Below, piece after piece: positions 38,301-51,128 of a stretch of 64,000 bases of DNA (position 1 is its first letter; the number at the start of each line of letters is the position of its first letter). The notes under the pieces were generated by a model, which ran no database searches, was not told where the DNA came from, and saw nothing but the letters and a program-made list of their open reading frames with translations. Source of the stretch: Calliopsis andreniformis (Eukaryota > Arthropoda > Insecta > Hymenoptera > Andrenidae); contig NW_027480423.1 of NCBI RefSeq assembly GCF_051401765.1, positions 14,446,001 to 14,510,000 of the forward strand, read 5' to 3'. The translations under genes were made by a program, and so were the position numbers.

Positions 38301-39521
38301 AGGCTTCACCCTAGGGCGTTGTTCCACCGGATGGAATAGTTAGGGCCTAAGAAGTCAACGCCAGGAGCATAAAAAACGATATAAATACAACAGCTTTTCC
38401 ATCGTATAAAACGAATAATTGCAACCAGTGTGGAAGTTATGGTCATTTCTACGTTCCGGGCAACCTAGGCTTCACTCTAGGGCGATGCTCCACCAAATCG
38501 AATAGTTAGGGCCTTAGAAGTCAACGCCCGAAGCATAAAATAAAAAATAAATAGAACAGTTTTTCCATCGTATAAAACGAATAATTGCAACCAGTTTGAA
38601 AGTTATGGTCATTTCTACATTCCGAGCAATCTAGACTTTACTCTAGGGCGTTGCTCCAACAGGTTGAGTAGTTAGGGCCTTAGAAGTCAACGCCCGAAAC
38701 ATAAAATACAAAATAAATAAAACAGTTTTTCTATCGTATAAAACGAAAAATTGCAAACAGTGTGAAAGATATGGACATTTCTACGTACCGGGCAACCTAG
38801 GCTTCACACTAGGGCGTTGCTCCACCAGATCGAATAGTTAGGGCCTTAGAAGTCAACGCCCGAAGCATAAAGTATAAAATAAATAGAACAGTTTTTCCAT
38901 CGTATAAAACGAATAATTGCTACCATTGTGAAAGTTATGGTCATTTCTACGTTCCGGGCAATCTAGGCTTCACTCTAGGGCGTTGCTGCACCAGGTCGTA
39001 TAGTTAGGGCCTCAGAAGTCAACGCCCGAAGCATAAAATACAAAATAAATAAAACAGTTTTTCCATCGTATAAAACGAATAATTGCTACCAGTGTGAAAG
39101 TTATGGTCATTTCTGCGTTCCGCGCAACCTGGGCTTTACCCTAGGTCGTTGTTCCACCAGATGGAATAGTCAGGGCCTTAGAAGTCAACGCCCGAAGCAT
39201 AAAATACAAAATAAATAGAACAGTTTTTCCATCGTATAAAACGAATAATTGCAACCAGTGTGAAAGTTATGGTCATTTCTACTTTCCGGGCAACCTACGC
39301 TTCCCCCTAGGGCGTTGTTCCACCAGATTGAATAGCTAGGGCCTAAGAAGTCAACGCCAGAAGCATTAAATACGATACAAATACAACAGCATTTCCATCG
39401 TATAAAACGAATAATTGCAACCAGTGTGAAAGTTATGGTCATTTCTACGTTCCGGGCAACCTAGGCTTCCCCCTAGGGCGTTGCTCCAACAGATTGCATA
39501 GTTAGGGCCTTAGAAGTTAAT
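35370..39521. repeat. HOR unit 9, 25 monomers with three or more hybrid monomers
   Basis: Order: A B C D/E F G H I J K L M N O P Q R S T U/E F G/I J K/V W. D/E lies at 35869, U/E at 38526, G/I at 38858 and K/V at 39190. After T the unit jumps back to E-F-G, skips H, and rejoins at I-J before closing with V-W. Singletons not seen elsewhere (GGGCAAACTAGG near 36635, GTTCAGGGC near 37292, CAACCAAGG near 37631) suggest it is under weaker homogenisation than units 1 to 8. Confidence 0.83.
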
Positions 39522-41075
39522 GCCCGAAGCATAACATGCAGTAAAAGTACAACAGTTTTTCCATCGTATAGCAGGAATAATTTGCAACCAGTGTGAAGGT
39601 TATGGTCGTATCTACGTTCCGGGCAACCTAGGCTTCACTGTAGGGCGTTGCTCCACCAGATCGAAATGTTAGGGTCTAAGAAGTCAACGCCCGAAGCATA
39701 AAATACGATATAAATACAACAGCTTTTCCATCGTATAAAACGAATAATTTCAACCAGTGTGAAAGTTATGGTCATTTCTACGTTCCGGGCAACCTAGGCT
39801 TCACCCTAGGGCGTTGTTCCACCAGATCGAATAGTTAGGGCCTAAGAAGTGAACGCCCGAAGCATAAAATATAAAATAAATAGAACAGTTTTTCCATCGT
39901 ATAAAACGAAAAATTGCTACCAGTGTGAAAGGTATGGTCATTTCTACTTTCCGGGCAACCTAGGCTTCACTCTAGGCCGTTGTTCCACCAGATCGAATAG
40001 TTAGGGCCTAAGAAGTGAACGCCAGAAGCATAAAATACAATATAAATACAACAGTTTTTCCATCATATAAAACGAATGATAGCAACCAGTGTGAAAGTTA
40101 TGGTCATTTCTACGTTCCGGGCAACCTAGGCTGCACTCTAGGGCGTTGGTCCACCAGATCGAATAGTTAGTGCCTTAGAAGTCAACGCCCGAAGCATAAA
40201 GTACAAAATAAATAGAACAGTTTTTCCATCGTATAAAACGAATAATTGCTACCAGTGTGAAAGTTATGGTCATTTCTACGTTCGGGCAACCTAGGTTTCA
40301 CTCCAGGGCGTTGCTCCACCAGATCGAATAGTTACGGCCTATGAAGTCAACGCCAGAAGCATAAAATACAATATAAATACAACAGTTTTTCAATCATATA
40401 AAACGAATGATAGCAACCAGTGTGAAAGTTATGGTCATTTCTACCTTCCGCGCAATCTTGGCTTTACCCTAGGGCGTTGTTCCACCAGATGGAATAGTTA
40501 GGGCCTAAGAAGTCAACGCCAGAAGCATAAAACACGATATAAATACAACAGCTTTTCCATCGTATAAAACGAATAATTGCAACCAGTGTGAAAGTTATGG
40601 TCCTTTCTACATTTCGAGCAACCTAGGCTTCCCTCTAGGGCTTTGCTCCACCTGATCGAATAGTTAGGGCCTTAGAAGTCAACGCCAGAAGCATAAAATA
40701 CATTATAAATACTACAGCTTTTCCACCATATAAAACGAATAATTGCAACCAGTGTGAAAGTTATGGTCATTTCTACGTTCCGGGCAACCTAGGCTACACT
40801 CTAGGGCGTTGCTCCTCCAGATCGAATAGTTAGGGAATTAGAAGTCAACGCCCGAAACATAAAATACAAAATAAATAAAACAGCTTTTCTATCGTATAAA
40901 ACGAAAAATTGCAAACAGTGTGAAAGATATGGACATTTCTACGATTCGGGCTACCTAGGCTTCACTCTATGGCGTTCTTCCACCACATCGAATAGCAACG
41001 GCCTCAGAAGTCAACGCCAGAAGCTTAAATACAATATACATATAACAGTTTTTCCATCGTATAAAACGAATAATA
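39522..41075. repeat. Transition segment between HOR domains (A/L M N O P* Q R S/X1 Y1 ...)
   Basis: Starts as A and finishes as L in one monomer (39522-39688), then M, N, O. At 40187 the first P* appears (165 bp, TTCGGGCAACC, GGTCATTTC). Q and R follow, then an S/X1-like monomer (40684, with CTCCTCCAGATCG and TTAGGGAATTAG) and the first Y1 (40850). This is where the 22/23-mer family gives way to the Y family. Confidence 0.8.
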
Positions 41076-44000
41076 GCAACCAGTGTGAAAGTTATGGTCA
41101 TTTCTACGTTCCGGGCAACCTAGGCTTCACCCTAGCGCGTTGTTCCACCAGATGGAATAGTTAGGGCCTAAGAAGTCAACGCCAGAAGCATAAAATACGA
41201 TATAAATACAACAGCTTTTCCATCGTATAAAACAAATAATTGCAACCAGTTTGATAGCGATGGTCATTTCTACGTACCGGACAACCTAGGCTGCACTCTA
41301 GGGCGTTGGTCCACCAGATCGAATAGTTAGGGCCTTAGAAGTCAACGCCCGAAGCATAAAGTACAAAATAAATAGAACAGTTTTTCCATCGTATAAAACG
41401 AATAATTGCTACCAGTGTGAAAGTTATGGTCATTTCTACGTTCGGGCAACCTAGGTTTCACTCCAGGGCGTTGCTCCACCAGATCGAATAGTTATGGCCT
41501 ATGAAGTCAACGCCAGAAGCATAAAATACAATATAAATACAACAGTTTTTCTATCATATAAAACGAATGATAGCAACCAGTGTGAAAGTTATGGTCATTT
41601 CTACCTTCCGCGCAATCTTGGCTTTACCCTAGGGCGTTGTTCCACCAGATGGAATAGTTAGGGCCTAAGAAGTCAACGCCAGAAGCATAAAACACGATAT
41701 AAATACAACAGCTTTTCCATCGTACAAAACGAATAATTGCAACCAGTGTGAAAGTTATGGTCCTTTCTACATTTCGAGCAACCTAGGCTTCACTCTAGGG
41801 CTTTGCTCCACCTGATCGAATAGTTAGGGCCTTAGAAGTCAACGCCAGAAGCATAAAATACAATATAAATACTACAGCTTTTCCACCATATAACTAATAA
41901 TTGGAACCAGTATGAAAGTTATGGTCATTTCTGCTTTCCGGACAACCTAGGCTTCACCCTAGGGCGTTGTTCCACCAGATGGAATAGTTAGGGCCTAAGA
42001 AGTCAACACCAGAAGCGTAAAATACGATATAAAAACAACAGCTTTTCCATCGTATAAAACAAATAATTGCAGCCAGTTTGATAGTGATGGTCATTTCTAC
42101 GTACCGGGCAACCTAGGCTTCACACTAGTGCGTTGCTCCACCAGATCGAATAGTTAGGGCCTTAGAAGTCAACGCCCGAAGCATAAAATACAAAATAAAT
42201 AAAACAGTTTTTCCATCGTATAAAACGAATAATTGCTACCAGTGTGAAAGTTATGGTCATTTCTGCGTTCCGCGCAACCTGGGCTTTACCCTAGGTCGTT
42301 GTTCCACCAGATGGAATAGTCAGGGCCTTAGAAGTCAACGCCCGAAGCATAAAATACAAAATAAATAGAACAGTTTTTCCATCGTATAAAACGAATAATT
42401 GCAACCAGTGTGAAAGTTATGGTCATTTCTACGTTCCGGGCAACCTAGGCTTCCCCCTAGGGCGTTGCTCCAACAGATTGCATAGTTAGGGCCTTAGAAG
42501 TTAATGCCCGAAGCATAACATGCAGTAAAAATACAACAGCTTTTCCATCGTATAGCAGGAATAATTTGCAACCAGTGTGAAGGTTATGGTCGTATCAACG
42601 TTCCGGGCAACCTAGGCTTCACTGTAGGGCGTTGCTCCACCAGATCGAAATGTTAGGGTCTAAGAAGTCAACGCCCGAAGCATAAAATACGATATAAATA
42701 CAACAGCTTCTCCATCGTATAAAACGAATAATTTCAACCAGTGTGAAAGTTATGGTCATTTCTACGTTCCGGGCAACCTAGGCTTCACCCTAGGGCGTTG
42801 TTCCACCAGATCGAATAGTTAGGGCCTAAGAAGTCAACGCCAGAAGCATAAAATACAATATAAATACTACAGCTTTTCCACCATATAAAACGAATAATTG
42901 CAACCAGTGTGAAAGTTATGGTCATTTCTACGTTCCGGGCAACCTAGGCTGCACTCTAGGGCGTTGCTCCTCCAGATCGAATAGTTAGGGAATTAGAAGT
43001 CAACGCCCGAAACATAAAATACAAAATAAATAAAACAGCTTTTCTATCGTATAAAACGAAAAATTGCAAACAGTGTGAAAGATATGGACATTTCTACGAT
43101 TCGGGCTACCTAGGCTTCACTCTATGGCGTTCTTCCACCACATCGAATAGCAACGGCCTCAGAAGTCAACGCCAGAAGCTTAAATACAATATACATATAA
43201 CAGTTTTTCCATCGTATAAAACGAATAATAGCAACCAGTGTGAAAGTTATGGTCATTTCTACGATCCGGGCAACATAGGCTTCACTCTACGGCGATGCTC
43301 CACCATATCAAACAGTTAGCGCCTTAGAAGTCAACGCCCGAAGCATAAAATACAAAATAAATAGAACGGTTTTTCCATTGTATAAAACGAATAATTGCTG
43401 CCAGTGTAAAAGTTATGGTCATTTCTACGTTCCGGGCAACCTAGGCTTCACCCTAGCGCGTTGTTCCACCAGATGGAATAGTTAGGGCCTAAGAAGTCAA
43501 CGCCAGAAGCATAAAATACGATATAAATACAACAGCTTTTCCATCGTATAAAACAAATAATTGCAACCAGTTTGATAGCGATGGTCATTTCTACGTACCG
43601 GACAACCTAGGCTTCACTCTAGGTCGTTGTTCCACCAGATCGAATAGTTAGGGCCTTAGAAGTCAACGCCCGAAGCATAAAGTACAAAATAAATAGAACA
43701 GTTTTTCCATCGTATAAAACGAATAATTGCTACCAGTGTGAAAGTTATGGTCATTTCTACGTTCGGGCAACCTAGGTTTCACTCCAGGGCGTTGCTCCAC
43801 CAGATCGAATAGTTACGGCCTATGAAGTCAACGCCAGAAGCATAAAATACAATATAAATACAACAGTTTTTCTATCATATAAAACGAATGATAGCAACCA
43901 GTGTGAAAGTTATGGTCATTTCTACCTTCCGCGCAATCTTGGCTTTACCCTAGGGCGTTGTTCCACCAGATGGAATAGTTAGGGCCTAAGAAGTCAACGC

Positions 44001-47000
44001 CAGAAGCATAAAACACGATATAAATACAACAGCTTTTCCATCGTATAAAACGAATAATTGCAACCAGTGTGAAAGTTATGGTCCTTTCTACATTTCGAGC
44101 AACCTAGGCTTCACTCTAGGGCTTTGCTCCACCTGATCGAATAGTTAGGGCCTTAGAAGTCAACGCCAGAAGCATAAAATACAATATAAATACTACAGCT
44201 TTTCCACCATATAACGAATAATTGGAACCAGTATGAAAGTTATGGTCATTTCTGCTTTCCGGACAACCTAGGCTTCACCCTAGGGCGTTGTTCCACCAGA
44301 TGGAATAGTTAGGGCCTAAGAAGTCAACGCCAGAAGCGTAAAATACGATATAAAAACAACAGCTTTTCCATCGTATAAAACAAATAATTGCAGCCAGTTT
44401 GATAGTGATGGTCATTTCTACGTACCGGGCAACCTAGGCTTCACACTAGTGCGTTGCTCCACCAGATCGAATAGTTAGGGCCTTAGAAGTCAACGCCCGA
44501 AGCATAAAGTATAAAATAAATAGAACAGTTTTTCCATCGTATAAAACGAATAATTGCTACCAGTGTGAAAGTTATGGTCACTTCTACTTTCCGGGCAACC
44601 TAGACTTCACCCTAGGGCGTTGATCCACCAGATGGAATAGTTAGGGCCTCAGAAGTCAACGCCAGAAGCGTAAAATACGATATAAAAACAACAGCTTTTC
44701 CATCGTATAAAACAAATAATTGCAGCCAGTGTGAAAGTTATGGTCATTTCTACATTCCGAGCAACCTAGGCTTCACTCTAGGGCGTTGCTCCAACAGATT
44801 GAATAGTTAGGGCCTTAGAAGTCAACGCCCGAAGCATAAAATGCAATAAAAATACAACAGTTTTCCCATCGTATAACAGGATTAATTGCAACCAGTTTGA
44901 AAGTGATGGTCATTTCTACGTTCCGGTCCACCTAGGCTTCACTCTAGGGCGCTGCTTCACTAGATTGAATAGCTAGGGCCATAGAAGGCAACGCCAAAAG
45001 CATAAAATACAATATAAATACAACAGTTTTTCCATCGTGTAAAACGCATAATTGCAACCAGTGTGAAAGCTATGGTCATTTCTACGATCCGGGCAACATA
45101 GGCTTCACTCTACGGCGATGCTCCACCATATCAAACAGTTAGCGCCTTAGAAGTCAACGCCCGAAGCATAAAATACGATATAAATACAACAGCTTTTCCA
45201 TCGTATAAAACGAATAATTTCAACCAGTGTGAAAGTTATGGTCATTTCTACGTTCCGGGCAACCTAGGCTTCACCCTAGGGCGTTGTTCCACCAGATCGA
45301 ATAGTTAGGGCCTAAGAAGTCAACGCCAGAAGCATAAAATACAATATAAATACTACAGCTTTTCCACCATATAAAACGAATAATTGCAACCAGTGTGAAA
45401 GTTATGGTCATTTCTACGTTCCGGGCAACCTAGGCTGCACTCTAGGGCGTTGCTCCTCCAGATCGAATAGTTAGGGAATTAGAAGTCAACGCCCGAAACA
45501 TAAAATACAAAATAAATAAAACAGCTTTTCTATCGTATAAAACGAAAAATTGCAAACAGTGTGAAAGATATGGACATTTCTACGATTCGGGCTACCTAGG
45601 CTTCACTCTATGGCGTTCTTCCACCACATCGAATAGCAACGGCCTCAGAAGTCAACGCCAGAAGCTTAAATACAATATACATATAACAGTTTTTCCATCG
45701 TATAAAACGAATAATAGCAACCAGTGTGAAAGTTATGGTCATTTCTACGATCCGGGCAACATAGGCTTCACTCTACGGCGATGCTCCACCATATCAAACA
45801 GTTAGCGCCTTAGAAGTCAACGCCCGAAGCATAAAATACAAAATAAATAGAACGGTTTTTCCATTGTATAAAACGAATAATTGCTGCCAGTGTAAAAGTT
45901 ATGGTCATTTCTACGTTCCGGGCAACCTAGGCTTCACCCTAGCGCGTTGTTCCACCAGATGGAATAGTTAGGGCCTAAGAAGTCAACGCCAGAAGCATAA
46001 AATACGATATAAATACAACAGCTTTTCCATCGTATAAAACAAATAATTGCAACCAGTTTGATAGCGATGGTCATTTCTACGTACCGGACAACCTAGGCTT
46101 CACTCTAGGTCGTTGTTCCACCAGATCGAATAGTTAGGGCCTTAGAAGTCAACGCCCGAAGCATAAAGTACAAAATAAATAGAACAGTTTTTCCATCGTA
46201 TAAAACGAATAATTGCTACCAGTGTGAAAGTTATGGTCATTTCTACGTTCGGGCAACCTAGGTTTCACTCCAGGGCGTTGCTCCACCAGATCGAATAGTT
46301 ACGGCCTATGAAGTCAACGCCAGAAGCATAAAATACAATATAAATACAACAGTTTTTCTATCATATAAAACGAATGATAGCAACCAGTGTGAAAGTTATG
46401 GTCATTTCTACCTTCCGCGCAATCTTGGCTTTACCCTAGGGCGTTGTTCCACCAGATGGAATAGTTAGGGCCTAAGAAGTCAACGCCAGAAGCATAAAAC
46501 ACGATATAAATACAACAGCTTTTCCATCGTATAAAACGAATAATTGCAACCAGTGTGAAAGTTATGGTCCTTTCTACATTTCGAGCAACCTAGGCTTCAC
46601 TCTAGGGCTTTGCTCCACCTGATCGAATAGTTAGGGCCTTAGAAGTCAACGCCAGAAGCATAAAATACAATATAAATACTACAGCTTTTCCACCATATAA
46701 CGAATAATTGGAACCAGTATGAAAGTTATGGTCATTTCTGCTTTCCGGACAACCTAGGCTTCACCCTAGGGCGTTGTTCCACCAGATGGAATAGTTAGGG
46801 CCTAAGAAGTCAACGCCAGAAGCGTAAAATACGATATAAAAACAACAGCTTTTCCATCGTATAAAACAAATAATTGCAGCCAGTTTGATAGTGATGGTCA
46901 TTTCTACGTACCGGGCAACCTAGGCTTCACACTAGTGCGTTGCTCCACCAGATCGAATAGTTAGGGCCTTAGTAGTCAACGCCCGAAGCATAAAGTATAA

Positions 47001-48536
47001 AATAAATAGAACAGTTTTTCCATCGTATAAAACGAATAATTGCTACCAGTGTGAAAGTTATGGTCACTTCTACTTTCCGGGCAACCTAGACTTCATCCTA
47101 GGGCGTTGATCCACCAGATGGAATAGTTAGGGCCTAAGAAGTCAACGCCAGAAGCATAAAATACAATATAAATACAACAGTTCTTCCATTGTATAAAACG
47201 AATAATTGCTACCAGTGTAAAAGTTATGGTCATTTCTACGTTCCGGGCAACCTAGGCTTCACACTAGGGCGTTGTTCCACCAGATCGAATAGTTAGGGCC
47301 TAAGAAGTGAACGCCAGAAGCATAAAATACAATATAAATACAACAGTTTTTCCATCGTATAAAACGAATAATTGCAACCAGTGTGAAAGTTATGGTCATT
47401 TCTACATTCCGAGCAACCTAGGCTTCACTCTAGGGCGTTGCTCCAACAGATTGAATAGTTAGGGCCTTAGAAGTCAACGCCCGAAGCATAAAATGCAATA
47501 AAAATACAACAGTTTTCCCATCGTATAACAGGATTAATTGCAACCAGTTTGAAAGTGATGGTCATTTCTACGTTCCGGGCCACCTAGGCTTCACTCTAGG
47601 GCGCTGCTCCACTAGATTGAATAGCTAGGGCCATAGAAGTCAACGCCAAAAGCATAAAATACAATATAAATACAACAGTTCTTCCATTGTATAAAACGAA
47701 TAATTGCTACCAGTGTAAAAGTTATGGTCATTTCTACGTTCCGGGCAACCTAGGCTTCACCCTAGGGCGTTGTTCCACCAGATCGAATAGTTAGGGCCTA
47801 AGAAGTGAACGCCAGAAGCATAAAATACAATATAAATACAACAGTTTTTCCATCGTATAAAACGAATAATTGCAACCAGTGTGAAAGTTATGGTCATTTC
47901 TACGTTCCGGGCAACCTAGGCTTCCCCCTAGGGCGTTGCTCCAACAGATTGCATAGTTAGGGCCTTAGAAGTTAATGCCCGAAGCATAACATGCAGTAAA
48001 AATACAACAGTTTTTCCATCGTATAGCAGGAATAATTTGCAACCAGTGTGAAGGTTATGGTCGTATCTACGTTCCGGGCAACCTAGGCTTCACTGTAGGG
48101 CGTTGCTCCAACAGGTTGAATAGTTAGGGCCTTAGAAGTCAACGCCCGAAGCATAAAATACAAAATAAATAAAACAGTTTTTCTATCGTATAAAACGAAA
48201 AATTGCAAACAGTGTGAAAGATATGGACATTTCTACGTACCGGGCAACCTAGGCTTCACACTAGGGCGTTGCTCCACCAGATCGAATAGTTAGGGCCTTA
48301 GAAGTCAACGCCCGAAGCATAAAGTATAAAATAAATAGAACCGTTTTTCCATCGTATAAAACGAATAATTGCTACCAGTGTGAAAGTTATGGTCACTTCT
48401 ACTTTCCGGGCAACCTAGACTTCACCCTAGGGCGTTGTTCCACCAGATGGAAAAGTTAGGGCCTAAGAAGTCAACGCCAGAAGCATAAACTACGATATAA
48501 ATACAACAGCATTTCCATCGTATAAAACGAATAATT
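41076..48536. repeat. 7,461-bp segmental tandem duplication, copy 1 (45 monomers)
   Basis: Direct counterpart of 48537-55997 at offset 7,461 bp. Private features shared with copy 2 include GTTATGGCCTATG near 41493, CGTACAAAACG near 41722, ATAACTAATAATTGG near 41890, TATCAACGTTCC near 42595, CAGCTTCTCC near 42707, GGTCCACCTAGG near 44927 and AGAACCG near 48339. It contains P*, Q, R, S*, Y1-Y5, J, K, L, M, G and X-like monomers. Two nested stretches starting near 42664 and 45150 repeat at 2,486 bp. Confidence 0.9.
42664..47135. repeat. Nested 15-monomer repeat (period 2,486 bp) inside copy 1
   Basis: Y1 monomers start at 43005 and 45491, and matching sequence runs from about 42664/45150 to about 44649/47135. 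It covers M, X1-like, Y1, Y2, Y3, Y4, P*, Q, R, S*, Y5 and G monomers. Differences include CTTCTCC versus CTTTTCC near 42708 and CACCCTAGGG versus CATCCTAGGG at the end. Confidence 0.8.
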
Positions 48537-50465
48537 GCAACCAGTGTGAAAGTTATGGTCATTTCTACGTTCCGGGCAACCTAGGCTTCACCCTAGCGCG
48601 TTGTTCCACCAGATGGAATAGTTAGGGCCTAAGAAGTCAACGCCAGAAGCATAAAATACGATATAAATACAACAGCTTTTCCATCGTATAAAACAAATAA
48701 TTGCAACCAGTTTGATAGCGATGGTCATTTCTACGTACCGGACAACCTAGGCTGCACTCTAGGGCGTTGGTCCACCAGATCGAATAGTTAGGGCCTTAGA
48801 AGTCAACGCCCGAAGCATAAAGTACAAAATAAATAGAACAGTTTTTCCATCGTATAAAACGAATAATTGCTACCAGTGTGAAAGTTATGGTCATTTCTAC
48901 GTTCGGGCAACCTAGGTTTCACTCCAGGGCGTTGCTCCACCAGATCGAATAGTTATGGCCTATGAAGTCAACGCCAGAAGCATAAAATACAATATAAATA
49001 CAACAGTTTTTCTATCATATAAAACGAATGATAGCAACCAGTGTGAAAGTTATGGTCATTTCTACCTTCCGCGCAATCTTGGCTTTACCCTAGGGCGTTG
49101 TTCCACCAGATGGAATAGTTAGGGCCTAAGAAGTCAACGCCAGAAGCATAAAACACGATATAAATACAACAGCTTTTCCATCGTACAAAACGAATAATTG
49201 CAACCAGTGTGAAAGTTATGGTCCTTTCTACATTTCGAGCAACCTAGGCTTCACTCTAGGGCTTTGCTCCACCTGATCGAATAGTTAGGGCCTTAGAAGT
49301 CAACGCCAGAAGCATAAAATACAATATAAATACTACAGCTTTTCCACCATATAACTAATAATTGGAACCAGTATGAAAGTTATGGTCATTTCTGCTTTCC
49401 GGACAACCTAGGCTTCACCCTAGGGCGTTGTTCCACCAGATGGAATAGTTAGGGCCTAAGAAGTCAACGCCAGAAGCGTAAAATACGATATAAAAACAAC
49501 AGCTTTTCCATCGTATAAAACAAATAATTGCAGCCAGTTTGATAGTGATGGTCATTTCTACGTACCGGGCAACCTAGGCTTCACACTAGTGCGTTGCTCC
49601 ACCAGATCGAATAGTTAGGGCCTTAGAAGTCAACGCCCGAAGCATAAAATACAAAATAAATAAAACAGTTTTTCCATCGTATAAAACGAATAATTGCTAC
49701 CAGTGTGAAAGTTATGGTCATTTCTGCGTTCCGCGCAACCTGGGCTTTACCCTAGGTCGTTGTTCCACCAGATGGAATAGTCAGGGCCTTAGAAGTCAAC
49801 GCCCGAAGCATAAAATACAAAATAAATAGAACAGTTTTTCCATCGTATAAAACGAATAATTGCAACCAGTGTGAAAGTTATGGTCATTTCTACGTTCCGG
49901 GCAACCTAGGCTTCCCCCTAGGGCGTTGCTCCAACAGATTGCATAGTTAGGGCCTTAGAAGTTAATGCCCGAAGCATAACATGCAGTAAAAATACAACAG
50001 CTTTTCCATCGTATAGCAGGAATAATTTGCAACCAGTGTGAAGGTTATGGTCGTATCAACGTTCCGGGCAACCTAGGCTTCACTGTAGGGCGTTGCTCCA
50101 CCAGATCGAAATGTTAGGGTCTAAGAAGTCAACGCCCGAAGCATAAAATACGATATAAATACAACAGCTTCTCCATCGTATAAAACGAATAATTTCAACC
50201 AGTGTGAAAGTTATGGTCATTTCTACGTTCCGGGCAACCTAGGCTTCACCCTAGGGCGTTGTTCCACCAGATCGAATAGTTAGGGCCTAAGAAGTCAACG
50301 CCAGAAGCATAAAATACAATATAAATACTACAGCTTTTCCACCATATAAAACGAATAATTGCAACCAGTGTGAAAGTTATGGTCATTTCTACGTTCCGGG
50401 CAACCTAGGCTGCACTCTAGGGCGTTGCTCCTCCAGATCGAATAGTTAGGGAATTAGAAGTCAAC

Positions 50466-50631
50466 GCCCGAAACATAAAATACAAAATAAATAAAACAGC
50501 TTTTCTATCGTATAAAACGAAAAATTGCAAACAGTGTGAAAGATATGGACATTTCTACGATTCGGGCTACCTAGGCTTCACTCTATGGCGTTCTTCCACC
50601 ACATCGAATAGCAACGGCCTCAGAAGTCAAC
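50466..50631. repeat. Y1 monomer (example)
   Basis: Begins GCCCGAAACATAAAATAC like F, but has CAGCTTTTCTATCG, TACGATTCGGGCTACC, CTCTATGGCG, TTCTTCCACCACATCG and AATAGCAACGGCC. Y1 copies start at 40850, 43005, 45491, 50466, 52952, 57929, 61413 and 63071. The last three have GGAGATTTC instead of GGACATTTC. Y1 is probably a diverged F. Confidence 0.82.
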
Positions 50632-50796
50632 GCCAGAAGCTTAAATACAATATACATATAACAGTTTTTCCATCGTATAAAACGAATAATAGCAACCAGT
50701 GTGAAAGTTATGGTCATTTCTACGATCCGGGCAACATAGGCTTCACTCTACGGCGATGCTCCACCATATCAAACAGTTAGCGCCTTAGAAGTCAAC
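50632..50796. repeat. Y2 monomer (165 bp, example)
   Basis: Follows every full Y1. Diagnostic bases: AGAAGCTTAAATACAATATAC (one base shorter than CATAAAATAC), ATATAACAG, AATAATAGC, TACGATCCGGGCAACATAGGC, CTCTACGGCGATGC, CCACCATATCAAACAG, TTAGCGCC. A HindIII-type AAGCTT is created at its start and could serve as a marker. Confidence 0.8.
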
Positions 50797-51128
50797 GCCC
50801 GAAGCATAAAATACAAAATAAATAGAACGGTTTTTCCATTGTATAAAACGAATAATTGCTGCCAGTGTAAAAGTTATGGTCATTTCTACGTTCCGGGCAA
50901 CCTAGGCTTCACCCTAGCGCGTTGTTCCACCAGATGGAATAGTTAGGGCCTAAGAAGTCAACGCCAGAAGCATAAAATACGATATAAATACAACAGCTTT
51001 TCCATCGTATAAAACAAATAATTGCAACCAGTTTGATAGCGATGGTCATTTCTACGTACCGGACAACCTAGGCTTCACTCTAGGTCGTTGTTCCACCAGA
51101 TCGAATAGTTAGGGCCTTAGAAGTCAAC
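50797..51128. repeat. Y3-Y4 monomer pair (example)
   Basis: Y3 (50797) has AGAACGGTTTTTCC, CATTGTATAAAACG, TTGCTGCCAGTGTAAAAG and CCCTAGCGCGTTG. Y4 (50963) has AAAACAAATAATTGC, CCAGTTTGATAGCGATGG and TACGTACCGGACAACC. The pair precedes P* in the second and third domains. Confidence 0.8.

Noticed and set aside
190..39442. Minus-strand open reading frames of 76-85 codons (190-420, 5311-5568, 10792-11049, 14445-14702, 18099-18356, 18625-18855, 20756-21013, 21282-21512, 24409-24666, 31213-31470, 31739-31969, 35033-35290, 35559-35789, 39185-39442)
   Set aside because: They are reverse-strand readings of the B/C and V/W monomer pairs. All start at the same ATGACCAT in the conserved middle, and their number simply follows HOR copy number. 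Because 166 is not a multiple of three, the frame shifts at each monomer. No domain, no coding bias and no upstream signals are visible.
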